This document shows positions 26,301 through 36,400 of a DNA stretch of 64,000 nucleotides, one piece after another; positions within the stretch are counted from its first letter, which is position 1; each line of letters starts with the position of its first letter. The stretch lies in NCBI RefSeq assembly GCF_963676685.1, contig NC_092345.1:25877585-25941584 (forward strand), read 5' to 3'. The notes beneath the pieces are model-generated. The model saw only the letters and a list, made by a program, of their open reading frames with translations. It was not told where the DNA came from and did not search any database. The position numbers and the translations under genes were made by a program. The DNA is from Mytilus edulis. Taxonomy: Eukaryota > Mollusca > Bivalvia > Mytilida > Mytilidae.

Positions 26301-29300
26301 TTGTTAAGAGATAGAAATAATGCTTTTAACTGTGATATTTGGTTTAAAATCAATAGCAATAGCTGAGGATGTTGAAAGTGTTTGAAATAGCTTTCTTAAA
26401 AGACCCAAAAAAATTGGAATTGTGAGCATTGTCAACACAATAGTCAATTATCTACCCTTTGATAGAGATTTTCTGCAGTATTTTTGAATGATTTTTTCAC
26501 TATCTCTCTACGTTCAAACAGTTAATTAGTCCAGGTGGTGTTTTCAGAATTCACAGAAGCCTGCTTTAGGGAAGAAAAAAATTAAAAAATGTGTTCATGC
26601 AAATTTGCAGAACTTTTGATTTAACACTGCTGGGTTAAATTTTGAGAAGAAATATATATTTTAATACATGCATACTTATTCAATATTTTCAGATTTCTAG
26701 TTCTGTTGTCATGTTTATTGTTCTTAAATGGTATAAAATAAAGAGCAACATTATCATAGGCTCATTTTAGAGCAGTTTATTATTTAAATATTTTTTACCT
26801 TGATTAAAATGATCTATCTATGATTTTCCTATTGCAAAACACATAGTAAAATATAAATTGATTATTTAGAACTGTATATACTAGTCTATATACATGTAGA
26901 TCTGGAAGAATAAAGTGTTCAGAACCTCTTTAGACAGATATTTTATGATTTGCAACTTCTTAAATTAAAAGACAAAATGTGGTTTAAGGGGGACTTTGTT
27001 TATATTTTCAAAGTAATTTGAAAGAGGTGGTTCTGGCTTAAAATATGAATATTACAATTTATGTCATGTAAAAACAGCTTCAGAATTTAAAATTCATCAG
27101 TTGTTTTACATGTATGTACTTGATATGGTAGTTTGCATTTTCTATAAGAAACAAGCTATGATATATATATATATACAATACAATTCCAATTTATAACAAT
27201 TCTTGGTATGATAGATCTTTAAAACATCTTCATGTCATCTTTATCTACCAATATGTTACAAGTGTTTGAGTTTTTTGTTGGAAGAAAAGCAAGGTTTACG
27301 ATATTGGGGCATGAGTTTAAAAAAAATACTGCATGTTGAACTGAATGGTACCTTTAAGCATGTAAATATTAATATAATAAGCCTGCTAGAATAATTGCTT
27401 GCACATGTTTGTTTTGTTGTTTCACGTTATTATCATGATTGTTTGTTTCGTGCACTAGTTTAACCATGATGATATTTTGTGTTTCAGATAATTGGTGTTT
27501 GGATAACAATACGTTATAGAAACCAAAAAGATCCGCGAGCAAACCCAAGCTCATTTCTTTAACATTAGTACGTACTAACACTGCATGGTCAGTGGTGTTG
27601 GTTTTTTATTTTTGGTTTAGTATTTGGCTTTTAATTCCTTGTTTCAGTTCTAGAAAGATCCTCATAGCTTTACACAGAAATACTTTAATCATATTTTATT
27701 ATAGAATAAGGAAGTGACAATGGATTTTTAATTACAAGGTCTTCTTTTTATAAAAAAAAAAAAAAAAGGGTATATTTAATACAATAGAAATGTTGATTTT
27801 ATAAGAACAGTTGATTTGAGTTTTAGATAAATCATAATAACAAATGTTTCTCAACAAATGAATGGAAATACTGCAAGCAGTGAAAAATTAATACATGTAC
27901 TAAAGTTGTACCTGCCTCTTTGGAAATTATCTCCCTTTGTAGTTCAATACAAAAACTGACAAATAAAAAAAAATTAACATAGCATGTAGTAAATAAAAGA
28001 AACTTTGTAAGCAGTTAACACATTTGTTAAATCTACAATTTACAAAAAATGAAATTCAGGTTGTTATGCATTTCTCTTCATCATAAAAAATGCATATAAT
28101 GGTTCATATGTAAATTTTAACAAAGTCCAAAGATGAACTATTTAGGATTTGTTGTATGACTTGGTCTAATATTTGACAGTCTGAGCCTTTAACTTTCCCT
28201 AAAATATGCTTTTTCCCACCAAAAACTCATAAATATCTGTACACGCCGATATTATCGCTGGTGGTTATGTTCAACCCTTCAAAGAGTAAATCTGCAGTAA
28301 GCCATTACCTAGTAGCATGTCTAAATTTTTAATAAAATGCAAATAATGTATAAATATTTTAAAATATACAATTATGATTTTTGAAGGATTATGAGGATTT
28401 CTCCTTTCCTGCATGGTTTCTTGCTTATGCTTCCTGTTAGTTATATTGTTGGTTCTATTAACTACATACTATATAAATATATGTATACTGTCATCTAACA
28501 TGTCTTATTTTACAGCTAACAACAAAATCAGTCTGCATGCTGTTCGATACAGTGTTTCGAGATTACTGGTCCGAGTACACAGTTGTCATCCTTAGATTTT
28601 CGTTGTCCATGAATGTAGTCCCTAGTGTGGACAGTGTGTTACTTGCAATTTTTTTTATGCTCCTACCAAATTTATTTCTCCATGTTTTATGCCTCAAATA
28701 GCAAGCAAGGGGTGAAATTACACTGTAAACAAATTTGGGTCATGAATTTTAAATTAAAGTGGTGATTTGGTCCAGGTAAAAAAGGTTAAAAATAAGAACT
28801 TTGAAAGCTGTCAAAAGATTTCAAGACCCCTTTAACACAAAATTGTCCATATTTTTGTTAGAGCCGGTGATATAATTAATTGATATTTCTATAATTTTTA
28901 TATAATTTGTCCAAAAAATAGTACAACGCACTGTAAAAATATTATTGAGAAAGCGCAGGTGGTATTTTAATTTAATTTAATTTATTATCTAAAAGAAATG
29001 CACTACGAAATAACTGTGGTCTCTGATCTACTGAATCTCTGGGCTTCATCTAATTTTATTGTTGGCCAAGTTCTAATTATGGACTCATGGCACCTTTGAG
29101 TAATGTTTTGGGGCCCCAGACTCTGCTGGTAGATAGATCTCTATGGGTACGGATGAGGGCCAAAGATAAAGAGTTCCTGGGTACTTATATAATTAGGGAC
29201 TGTTTAGCCTGTATTATTACCTCAACATGTTATGCAAGTACTATAATGTATACAGTATACATAAATAAAGATTGATGATTAAAGGCATATATTTTGAAAT

Positions 29301-32300
29301 TTCATTTTAGACATTATTAATGTGTGTATTCTGTTGATTAATACCTTAAGAAATGAAATTGAGATGTTTCACTAGCTTTTCATTGAAAAGCATGTTAGAC
29401 TCCTTTTCTATTCGATTTTACCACCACATTTTGTTATAAACACAATTCACTAAATGCATTTCACTGATAGTAGCCATAATTTATACATCTGTCAGTTCTG
29501 TCAGTAGTAAACACTAACAAACCATCCTAATAGATGCATAACTGTATCACTTTAAATTTGTTTTAATCCAAAGGATGCCTTGCAACTTATCACATTTACT
29601 AATTTTCTCAAAACTATATCTTTATAATAGTAGATTAATAGTTAGACATTAAAACATAGTTTTATTTTTATGTATAAATGGATATACATATGTATAGGTA
29701 AATGGATTAATTAAAATATACCCCGGTATTTAACAATTCATATAATATTTATAAGGACCAAAGAATTAGAGAAAATGTTGAACTGTTTGTTGGTCATGTT
29801 TGGAATTATTATAAGGTTTCTGGACGATATTTGATCATGTGATAATTTAAAGGACCATGATCATCGGCATGCTGTCCTCTGTAAAGCTATCATTTATAAA
29901 TCTACAGCAAACATGCTACAATGTATAACTTAGAAATATTCATGATAAATATTTGATGGTCATTCTAATTTTTGTTTACCTTGGTTATAATAATTTATTA
30001 ACTATATAAATTCCATATTAAAAAGTCCGAGCATTTCTAAAATTTCTCGCCCTATTTGACTATATGCATTGTGATGGAATCTGAGCTCCCTGAGTCTACC
30101 ACCTGCCTTTGATGAGTAACTGGAATACTTGTATTGCATACCAATTGATGGTGCACTCACATCTTGTGGTTTATCAAATAACCAGTGTGAAATTATATGA
30201 TAGGTAGATTTGTCTATTAACCAATTATCTAGTCACTTTGTACTTGAGACCTGCATTTTTAGCTCACCTGGCCGAAAGGCCAAGTGAGCTTTTCTCATCA
30301 CTTGGCGTCCGTCGTTGTCCGTCGTCGTCCGTCGTCGTCCTGCATTAACTTTTACAAAAATCTTCTCCTCTGAAACTACTGGGCCAAATTTAACCAAACT
30401 TGACCACAATCATCATTGGGGTATCTAGTTTAAAAAATGTGTCCGGTGACCCGGCCAACCAACCAAGATGGCCGCCATGGCTAAAAATAGGGGTAAAATG
30501 CAGTTTTTGGCTTATAACTCAAAAACCAAAGCATTAAGAGCAAATCTGACATGGGGTAATATTGTTCATCAGGTCAAGATCTATCTGCCCTGAAATTTTC
30601 AGATGAATCGGACATTTCGTTGTAGGGTTGCTGCCCCTGAAATGGTAATTTTAAGGAAATTTTGCTGTTTTTGGTTACTATCTTGAATATAATTATAGAT
30701 AAAGATAAACTGTAAACAGCAATAATGTTCAGCAAAGTAAGATCTACAAATAAGTCTACATGACCAAAATGGTCAGTTGACCACTTTAGGAGTTATTGCC
30801 CTTTATAGTCAATTTTTAACCATTTTTCGTAAATCTTAGTTATCTTTTAGAAAAATCTTCTCCTCTGAAACTACTGGGCCAAATTTAACCAAACTTGGCC
30901 ATAATCATCATTGGGGTATCTAGTTTAAAAAATGTGTCCGGTGACCCGCCCAACCAACCAAGATGGCCGCCATGGCTAAAAATAGAACATGCGGGTAAAA
31001 TGCAGTTTTTGGCTTATAACTCAAAAACCAAAGCATTTAGAGCAAATCTGACACTGTAGTAAAATTGTCCATCAGGTCAAGATCTATCTGCCCTGAAATT
31101 TTCAGATGAATCGGACATTCCGTTGTTGGGTTGCTGCCCCTGAAATGGTAGTTTTAAGGAAATTTTGCTGTTTTTGGTTATTATCTTGAATATTATTATA
31201 GATAGAGATAAACTGTAAACAGCAATAATGTTCAGCAAAGTAAGATCTACAAATAAGTCAACATGACCAAAATGGTCAGTTGACCACTTTAGGAGTTATT
31301 GCCCTTTATAGTCAATTTTTAACCATTTTTCGTAAATCTTAGTAATCTTTTAGAAAAATCTTCTCCTCTGAAACTACTGGGCCAAATTTAACCAAACTTG
31401 GCCATAATCATCATTGGGGTATCTAGTTTAAAAAATGTGTCTGGTGACCCGCCCAACCAACCAAGATGGCCGCCATGGCTAAAAATAGAACATAGGGGTA
31501 AAATGCAGTTTTTGGCTTATAACTCAAAAACCAAAGCATTTAGAGCAATCTGACATGGGGTAAAATTGTTCATCAGGTCAAGTTCTATCTGCCCTGAAAT
31601 TTTCAGATGAATCAGACATTTCGTTGTTGGATTGCTGCCCCTGAAATGGTAATTTTAAGGAAATTTTGCTGTTTTTGGTTATTATCTTGAATATTATTAT
31701 AGGTACAGATAAACTGTAAACAGCAATAATGTTCAGCAAAGTAAGATCTTCAAATAAGTCAACATGACCAAAATGGTCAGTTGACCACTTTAGGAGTTAT
31801 TGCCCTTTATAGTCAATTTTTAACCATTTTTCGTAAATCTTAGTAATCTTTTAGAAAAATCTTCTCCTCTGAAACTACTGGGCCAAATTTAACCAAACTT
31901 AGCCATAATCATCATTGGGGTATCTAGTTAAAAAAATGTGTCCGTTAACTCGGCCAACAAACCAAGATGGCCGCCATGGCTAAAAATAGAACACGGGGGT
32001 AAAATGCAGTTTTTGGCTTATAACTCAAAAACCAAAGCATTAAGAGCAAATCTGACAGGAAGTAAAATTGTTGATCAGGTCACGATCTATCTGCCCTGAA
32101 ATTTTCAGATGAATCGGATAATCGGTTGTTAGGTTGCTGCCCCTGAATTGGTAATTTTGAGGAAATTTTGCTGTTTTTTTGTTATTATCTTGAATATTAT
32201 TATAGATAGAGATAAACTGTAAACAACAATAATGTACAGCAAAGTAAGAACTAAAAATAAGTCAGTATGACCAAAATAGTCAATTGACCCCTAAGGAGTT

Positions 32301-32953
32301 ATTGCCCTTCATAGTCAATTTTTAACAATTTTCTTAAAATTTGAAGATTTTCAATAACATGTTCCACAGAAAGTACTGTTATAGATAGAGATAATTGTAA
32401 GCAGCAAGAATTTTTAGTAAAGTAAGATCTACAAACACATCACCATCACCAAAACACAATTTTGTCATGAATCCATCTGTGTCCATTGTTTAATATTCAC
32501 ATAGACCAAGGTGAGCGACACAGGGTCTTTAGAGCCTCTAGTTTATTGAGTTTTAATTGTTGATTCACATGCATGTAAAATTGCTGTTGATTGACCTTGT
32601 TTGAGTATTGTACTCCAATATTCGTTTGGTGTCTATATTAACTCTGTTTTATCTATTACAGAGGCACACACACATGAAAACAAAAATAATATAAGCATGG
32701 AGTTTTCTAACATATTTTAGAAATTTATAAAAACAGTGACACTTTTGTACCAACTGTTTTAACCTATGAAAATTAACTTTAGTATTGTTACTATTTGATA
32801 CTTAAACTTGTGAAAATTAAATCATTTTTTCTACATGTTCTAAAGTCAATATTTGCTATATGTTTTATTATATTTCAGATTATTGGAGTGATGATAGCAA
32901 TGCGGTACAGAAATCTGAAAGATCCTTCAGCAAATCCTAATGCTTTTCTTTGA
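17307..32953 (+). CDS. TSPAN31: Tetraspanin, TSPAN31/TSPAN13 type (complete, alternative last exons)
   Basis: Exons: 17307-17369, 23249-23416, 23861-24064, 26016-26192, then either 27488-27562 (5a) or 32879-32953 (5b). All junctions are phase 0 with GT-AG ends, giving 228 aa either way (human TSPAN31 is about 210). Four membrane segments lie roughly at 14-36, 44-64, 75-100 and 196-214. The large extracellular loop has the tetraspanin CCG motif (129-131) and further cysteines at 143, 148, 149, 159, 175 and 178, eight in all. The N-terminus MVCGGFSCSKNALAALNV, the run GAVKHHQVLLFF and the end GGVGLFFSFTE are family hallmarks. The role is a membrane organiser, and the specific partner is unknown. 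Intron 1 is nearly 6 kb and full of repeats. TSPAN31 and TSPAN13 cannot be separated by eye. Confidence 0.93.
17612..17660 (+). repeat. Solo left end of family H repeat
   Basis: TAATATGAGGCAGGCATTACC followed by TGGGGACGAAGTC, matching the left end of the larger element at 41543-42025. It lies in tetraspanin intron 1. Confidence 0.6.
17943..18242 (-). pseudogene. Fragment resembling the N-terminus of a KIAA1586/ZNF862-like (hAT-derived) protein
   Basis: An open frame of 99 codons, antisense inside tetraspanin intron 1. It contains QISMFSFINRG, an acidic stretch with five Asp in a row, and EQDFKWLIVTEEGYYCSM. The layout (a short MF.F start, a charged linker, then a W...T..G..C.xC zinc-finger-like start) resembles the N-terminus of KIAA1586-like hAT-dimerisation proteins as I remember them. 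The second finger cysteine appears replaced by Gly, and the frame stops just after, so this is probably a broken fragment. Similarity is from memory and unconfirmed. Confidence 0.4.
18313..18350. repeat. Perfect 13-bp-stem hairpin
   Basis: AAGCCGACCACCT and its exact reverse complement AGGTGGTCGGCTT are separated by 12 nt. A third copy of GGTGGTCGGC follows at about 18361. It is GC-rich in an AT-rich intron and close to the hAT-derived fragment. Confidence 0.85.
18409..18484 (-). repeat. Partial family G repeat
   Basis: The minus strand reads as the internal part of family G (a TTATACATTGTAGC...GCTCATTGTTGAGGGC-like segment). It is diverged and truncated. Confidence 0.45.
20341..20395. repeat. 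ATTT-type low-complexity tract
   Basis: Short run of TTTA/ATTT tetranucleotides in tetraspanin intron 1. Confidence 0.7.
21805..22557. mobile_element. TACTGTGAAAG-ended MITE, longest of three related copies in this gene
   Basis: The left end reads TACTGTGAAAGTACTTTTAT, then TCGTGGGGTACCAATTTTCG. The right end is the approximate reverse complement, ending CCTTTCACAGTA. Sub-terminal CCACGAA/TTCGTGG words are repeated within both ends. It is 753 bp with no transposase seen, and lies in tetraspanin intron 1. Confidence 0.75.
22865..23194 (+). repeat. Family F interspersed repeat, extended copy
   Basis: Contains an upstream part (GGGGGAGGGTTGAGATCTCA, AAGTCAGGAGCCTCTGGCCT) and the 170-bp tail from TTATCACTGAACTAG to CATTCTCAATTTTA. 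It ends about 55 bp before tetraspanin exon 2. Confidence 0.75.
24238..24438. mobile_element. Diverged short MITE of the TACTGTG family
   Basis: Left end ATACTGAGGGTTCATTAATT followed by CATTGGATACCAATTTT. The right end is inverted (AAATTGGGTACCCAC...GAATCCACAGTAT). It lies in tetraspanin intron 3. Confidence 0.6.
25225..25325 (-). repeat. Partial family G repeat
   Basis: Contains the minus-strand equivalents of ACTGTAGGTCACCATACTGC, CAAAACCCATGCTGTAT and AAAAGGCCC, all family G landmarks. It lies in tetraspanin intron 3. Confidence 0.5.
25489..25717. mobile_element. Diverged short MITE of the TACTGTG family, third copy
   Basis: Left end TACTGTGGATTAATTATTAT and an inverted right end ATAAATAATTCCACAG, with CATTGGATACCAATTTTAAG inside. 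It lies in tetraspanin intron 3, 300 bp before exon 4. Confidence 0.6.
27488..27562 (+). CDS. TSPAN31: Tetraspanin alternative terminal exon 5a
   Basis: A TTTCAG acceptor is followed by 24 codons and TAA. They encode the end of membrane segment 4 and a cytoplasmic tail RYRNQKDPRANPSSFL, almost the vertebrate form. Candidate AATAAA signals occur at 27962 and 27992, about 400 nt after the stop, so this exon can plausibly end its own mRNA. Confidence 0.9.
   Translation: MIGVWITIRYRNQKDPRANPSSFL
28390..30255. other. Tetraspanin 5a 3' UTR / intron to exon 5b; no confident exon
   Basis: AT-rich sequence. A patch of higher GC near 28510-28640 follows a TTTTACAG acceptor-like site and stays open for about 60 codons in the phase of exon 4. 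It resembles no tetraspanin tail and is not called a gene. Confidence 0.35.
30256..32545 (+). mobile_element. Family A element, near-complete, four ~500-bp tandem units
   Basis: The left end has T-rich flank then a hairpin at 30261-30290 (AGCTCACCTGGCC, loop GAAA, GGCCAAGTGAGCT), next a run of GTCCGTCGTC words. TCTTCTCCTCTGAAACTACT then recurs at 30361, 30856, 31359 and 31860, so units are 495-503 bp. The right end is AGCGACACAGGGTCTTTAGA followed by GCCTCTAGTTT. It occupies the intron before exon 5b. I see no coding capacity. The architecture is like non-autonomous Helitron/Helentron-type elements of bivalves, which is inference. Confidence 0.85.
32879..32953 (+). CDS. TSPAN31: Tetraspanin alternative terminal exon 5b
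   Basis: TATTTCAG acceptor, 24 codons and TGA, the same length and phase as exon 5a. The product has MIAMRYRNLKDPSANPNAFL, clearly homologous to 5a but changed at Trp to Met, Gln to Leu and Arg to Ser. The intact frame, splice site and spaced substitutions suggest a tandem exon duplication still under selection rather than a decayed copy. Confidence 0.85.
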   Translation: MIGVMIAMRYRNLKDPSANPNAFL

Positions 32954-33067
32954 TCCATATACTGTATAGTTATTTAAATAAGACATTTTCCCCAAGTCCC
33001 ACAGTTCTGTAGCCATGCTCACAAAAAAATGATCTCAATATCTAGAAACTTGTGTTTTATTGCTATT

Positions 33068-33496
33068 TTTAAGCCCCACCTATGATAGTAGAGGGGCATT
33101 GTGTTTTCTGGTCTGTGCGTCCGTTCGTCCGTCTGTCCCACTTCAGATTAAAGTTTTTGTAGTTTTTGATGAAGTTGAAGTCCAATCAACTTGAAAATTA
33201 GTACACATGTTCCATATGATATGATCTTTCTAATTTTAATGCCAAATTAGAGTTTTGACCTCAATTTCACGGTTCACTGAACATAGAATATGATAGTGCA
33301 AATTTCAGGTTAAAGTTGTTGGTCAAGGTAGTTAAAGTCCAATCAACTTGAAATGTAGTATACATGTTCCCTATGATATGATCTTTCTAATTTAAATGCC
33401 AAATTAGAGATTTTACCGCATTTTCACGGTCCACTAAACATAGAAAATGATGGTGCGAGTGGGGCATCCGTGTACTATGGACACATTCTTGTTTAA
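33068..33496 (+). mobile_element. Family B element, two ~165-bp core units
   Basis: Starts TTTTTAAGCCCCACC with a short hairpin (GCCCC...GGGGC), then GTCCGTTCGTCCGTC, two units around AAGTCCAATCAACTTGAAA (start and second copy about 165 bp apart), and ends GGACACATTCTTGTTT. The reverse-oriented copy is at 61282-61752. It lies just after the last tetraspanin codon, within the expected 3' UTR. Confidence 0.8.
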
Positions 33497-36400
33497 AACT
33501 AGGGAAAAGTAAGAAGAGAAGGATACACTTATGTATTTATAAGCATGATAAGATCTCAAAACTAATTTGTACAAGCATCTACAAAATTTATTCTACTAAC
33601 AAGAATTTTTCAGGGAAATTAGATTCTTTAATATATAATTTAAATTTTGAGACAGGGAAAAAATAAGATAACTTTTTTTTTAAATTTTGAATTGTATATT
33701 AAAGTAAGTGTATCTCATTTAAAAAAAACATATCTTTTTTGTGAAAATGGCTACATACTTGCTCAAAACATTGAAATTCATTGGTTGATGTATCATTCCT
33801 TTTGAATCTGTTTTAATTGTTCTATGATAGTGAAGAGCCATTATAATATGTACATGTACTTACACTCAATTATTGTAAATATATTTAAATGTGCAATACA
33901 TATGATATATGTACACTAAAACTGGGTAAATTCTTCAGAAGCACCACTTTCAATCAGGTCTTCCTCAACATTTTTGTTTTCATGAAAGTCATCCATGTGA
34001 ATGAGCATTTGCCATAACTATAAAATGAAATATTTAAAACTACTGTGGCAATAAATTTCTAATTTCAGTCATGTCATTTATAACCTTAAAATTAAAAAGA
34101 AAAGAGACAAATATATTGTGAAATAAGGAACTATAAAACTTTCTATTTTGGTCCTGTCTTAAGTAATTATTAAAATTTTAAGCCAGGGTTTATAACATTG
34201 GAATTTGTGAACACTAGCACTAGTATAAATGATATTTGGACAAAAATAAAAGAAGGGAAGATTGGTAGCCCTTTTACATGGAATATTTTTCTAAAGATTT
34301 CATTACCTGGTATACATCAAAATCTAGTTTTCTGGGGATTGATATAGAAAGTTTTGTTTGAATAGAAACAGAATGGTTGATTTTAAGTACAACACACTCC
34401 GTATTTAGCATTGTTATTCTTTTTCTCATTGAATGATTGTGTTATAGAAGAATTGTGTGTAGTGGTATTGTAAGAATCAATAGAACAAGTCTGATAAGGT
34501 TATTTTCAGTTTTAAAATGATTTTGAAATGTTTGATTATTTTATTATGTATTTGTAATATTGATAAAAGGGGTTACCGCTATTTTGTGTAATTACTGTCA
34601 GTATAGAAAAATATGTCTGCATTGATATACATGTGTGTTGTGAAAATGTTTAAGATGAAAATTTTGTAAAATGCATTAATTTTAAAGTGCACAAATGTTT
34701 AACAGGTATTCTACGAAAGAACAGTTTCTTGTTCAAACACAAAAAATATTTACAAATTGTTTGGTAATGGAATAATTGATGTATTAACTAGTGGTTTGAC
34801 TTTGAAACCAAAAAAAGAGCATTAAAGTAGTCAAGTAGTCAAAATATTTAATTTTTGTACAATAGTTGGTAGTCATAAAGGGCAAAGGGCTGAATATTTT
34901 ATATGTCAACATTTGTGTAGAAGTATGTGTATATAAAATTAATATAAAAACTCAAAAGGCATATATACAATGTAAGGTTAACTAAAGTCACTATATGGAA
35001 AAGTTATGATTCAAGTATAACAGTCATAAACATTGCAAGTACATTTTTTGCATAATTGATAATGTGAAATATTTGCCAATCAGATTTAATTGTAATTATT
35101 GTATTACAGTCATAATAAAAGGGTATTAATGGGGTTCCACACATGAGGAATGGTGGTTCAAATATTTGTTAAATTAAGCTAACAATAAATATATAACTCC
35201 ATTCGATTGTTAAGGAAGCTTCAGAATGAGATTTGACAAATGACGATAAAAAAAAATCCAGATTTATTTGACCGTTACAGTAGTGTAAAAGGGACATTTG
35301 AAACTTGACATTAAAGGGCATTCCTATCCTTTAAATAATAACTGTGTTGAAATTTCCACAATGTGGTGCTTGGTTTAGTCTTGAAATCCTGAGTTGTAAT
35401 TTGAATTGTTGGTTGTATATTAAGTAAGTTTTTTTGACATTATTTTATTATTGGATTAGATAGTTGGATATAAGATTACAGCAGTTGCAGTATAGTCAAA
35501 CAGCACAGATACAGATTTTCATTTTTATTTTTATTTTGTAAATAAATAGGGTTTGGGTATTAAAACTTCCATACAAATAGGGTTTGGATATTAAAACTTC
35601 CATACAAATTCGGTTTGGATAATAAAACTTCCATGACATTCCTCTTGATATCAGATGAACAAGTCCTTTCCAGCTGGTCAGTGTATCAGCCATGTATGCC
35701 TGGTCAAAGTAGTGGGTGTAATATATAAGATAGTTAAAATGTATTATGGTTGTGAATCGTGAGATTGTTTAAGGGTATGGTGAATTTAGTGATGTCATGA
35801 TGAAATTGTATGTTTATGTATATATATATATATAATTGGGAGAAACTGCCAGAAGAAAATGCTGTACTTAAACTCAAAAAATTTCATGAGTTTATCACAT
35901 ATTTTAGATGTGGTGTGGGTTTTATGCATACCTATACCATGTAAACAAATTGCTTATTCGAAAAAATATCTAACACATTAGTCAAATGTGGGTTTTCATC
36001 AAAATACAGAATAAATAATGCCATTTTGAATATTGTGCATGGTATTATCCAATTATAAGCTAAATATCAGACCTCAGACAAAGCCCTCAGTCTGATATTG
36101 GACCAGGACTCACATGTGAAATATTATGTAATAACCTATAACTTATGATCATGTTGGTACTAGCATTAATAGTTTATACCTATGTCTGAAGGTGATTTTT
36201 TTTTGTATAAAGAATGTAATAAAAACTCTACAAAGTTCTCAAATTTTCATCTTAGTAATTGAAAATGCAAGGAAAATTATTGATAAATATTTCAATAGCT
36301 ATGGAAGAAAAAAATTAGAGTATTATATTTAAACAAAAATTCCAAGAATAAAAGTCGTATGTAAAATTTTGCCAAAAACTATTTTACTACCTCTGGTGTT

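Noticed and set aside
29087..29275. 62-codon open frame near 29.1 kb
   Set aside because: No splice context linking it to the tetraspanin and no recognisable domain. Consistent with chance in AT-rich DNA.
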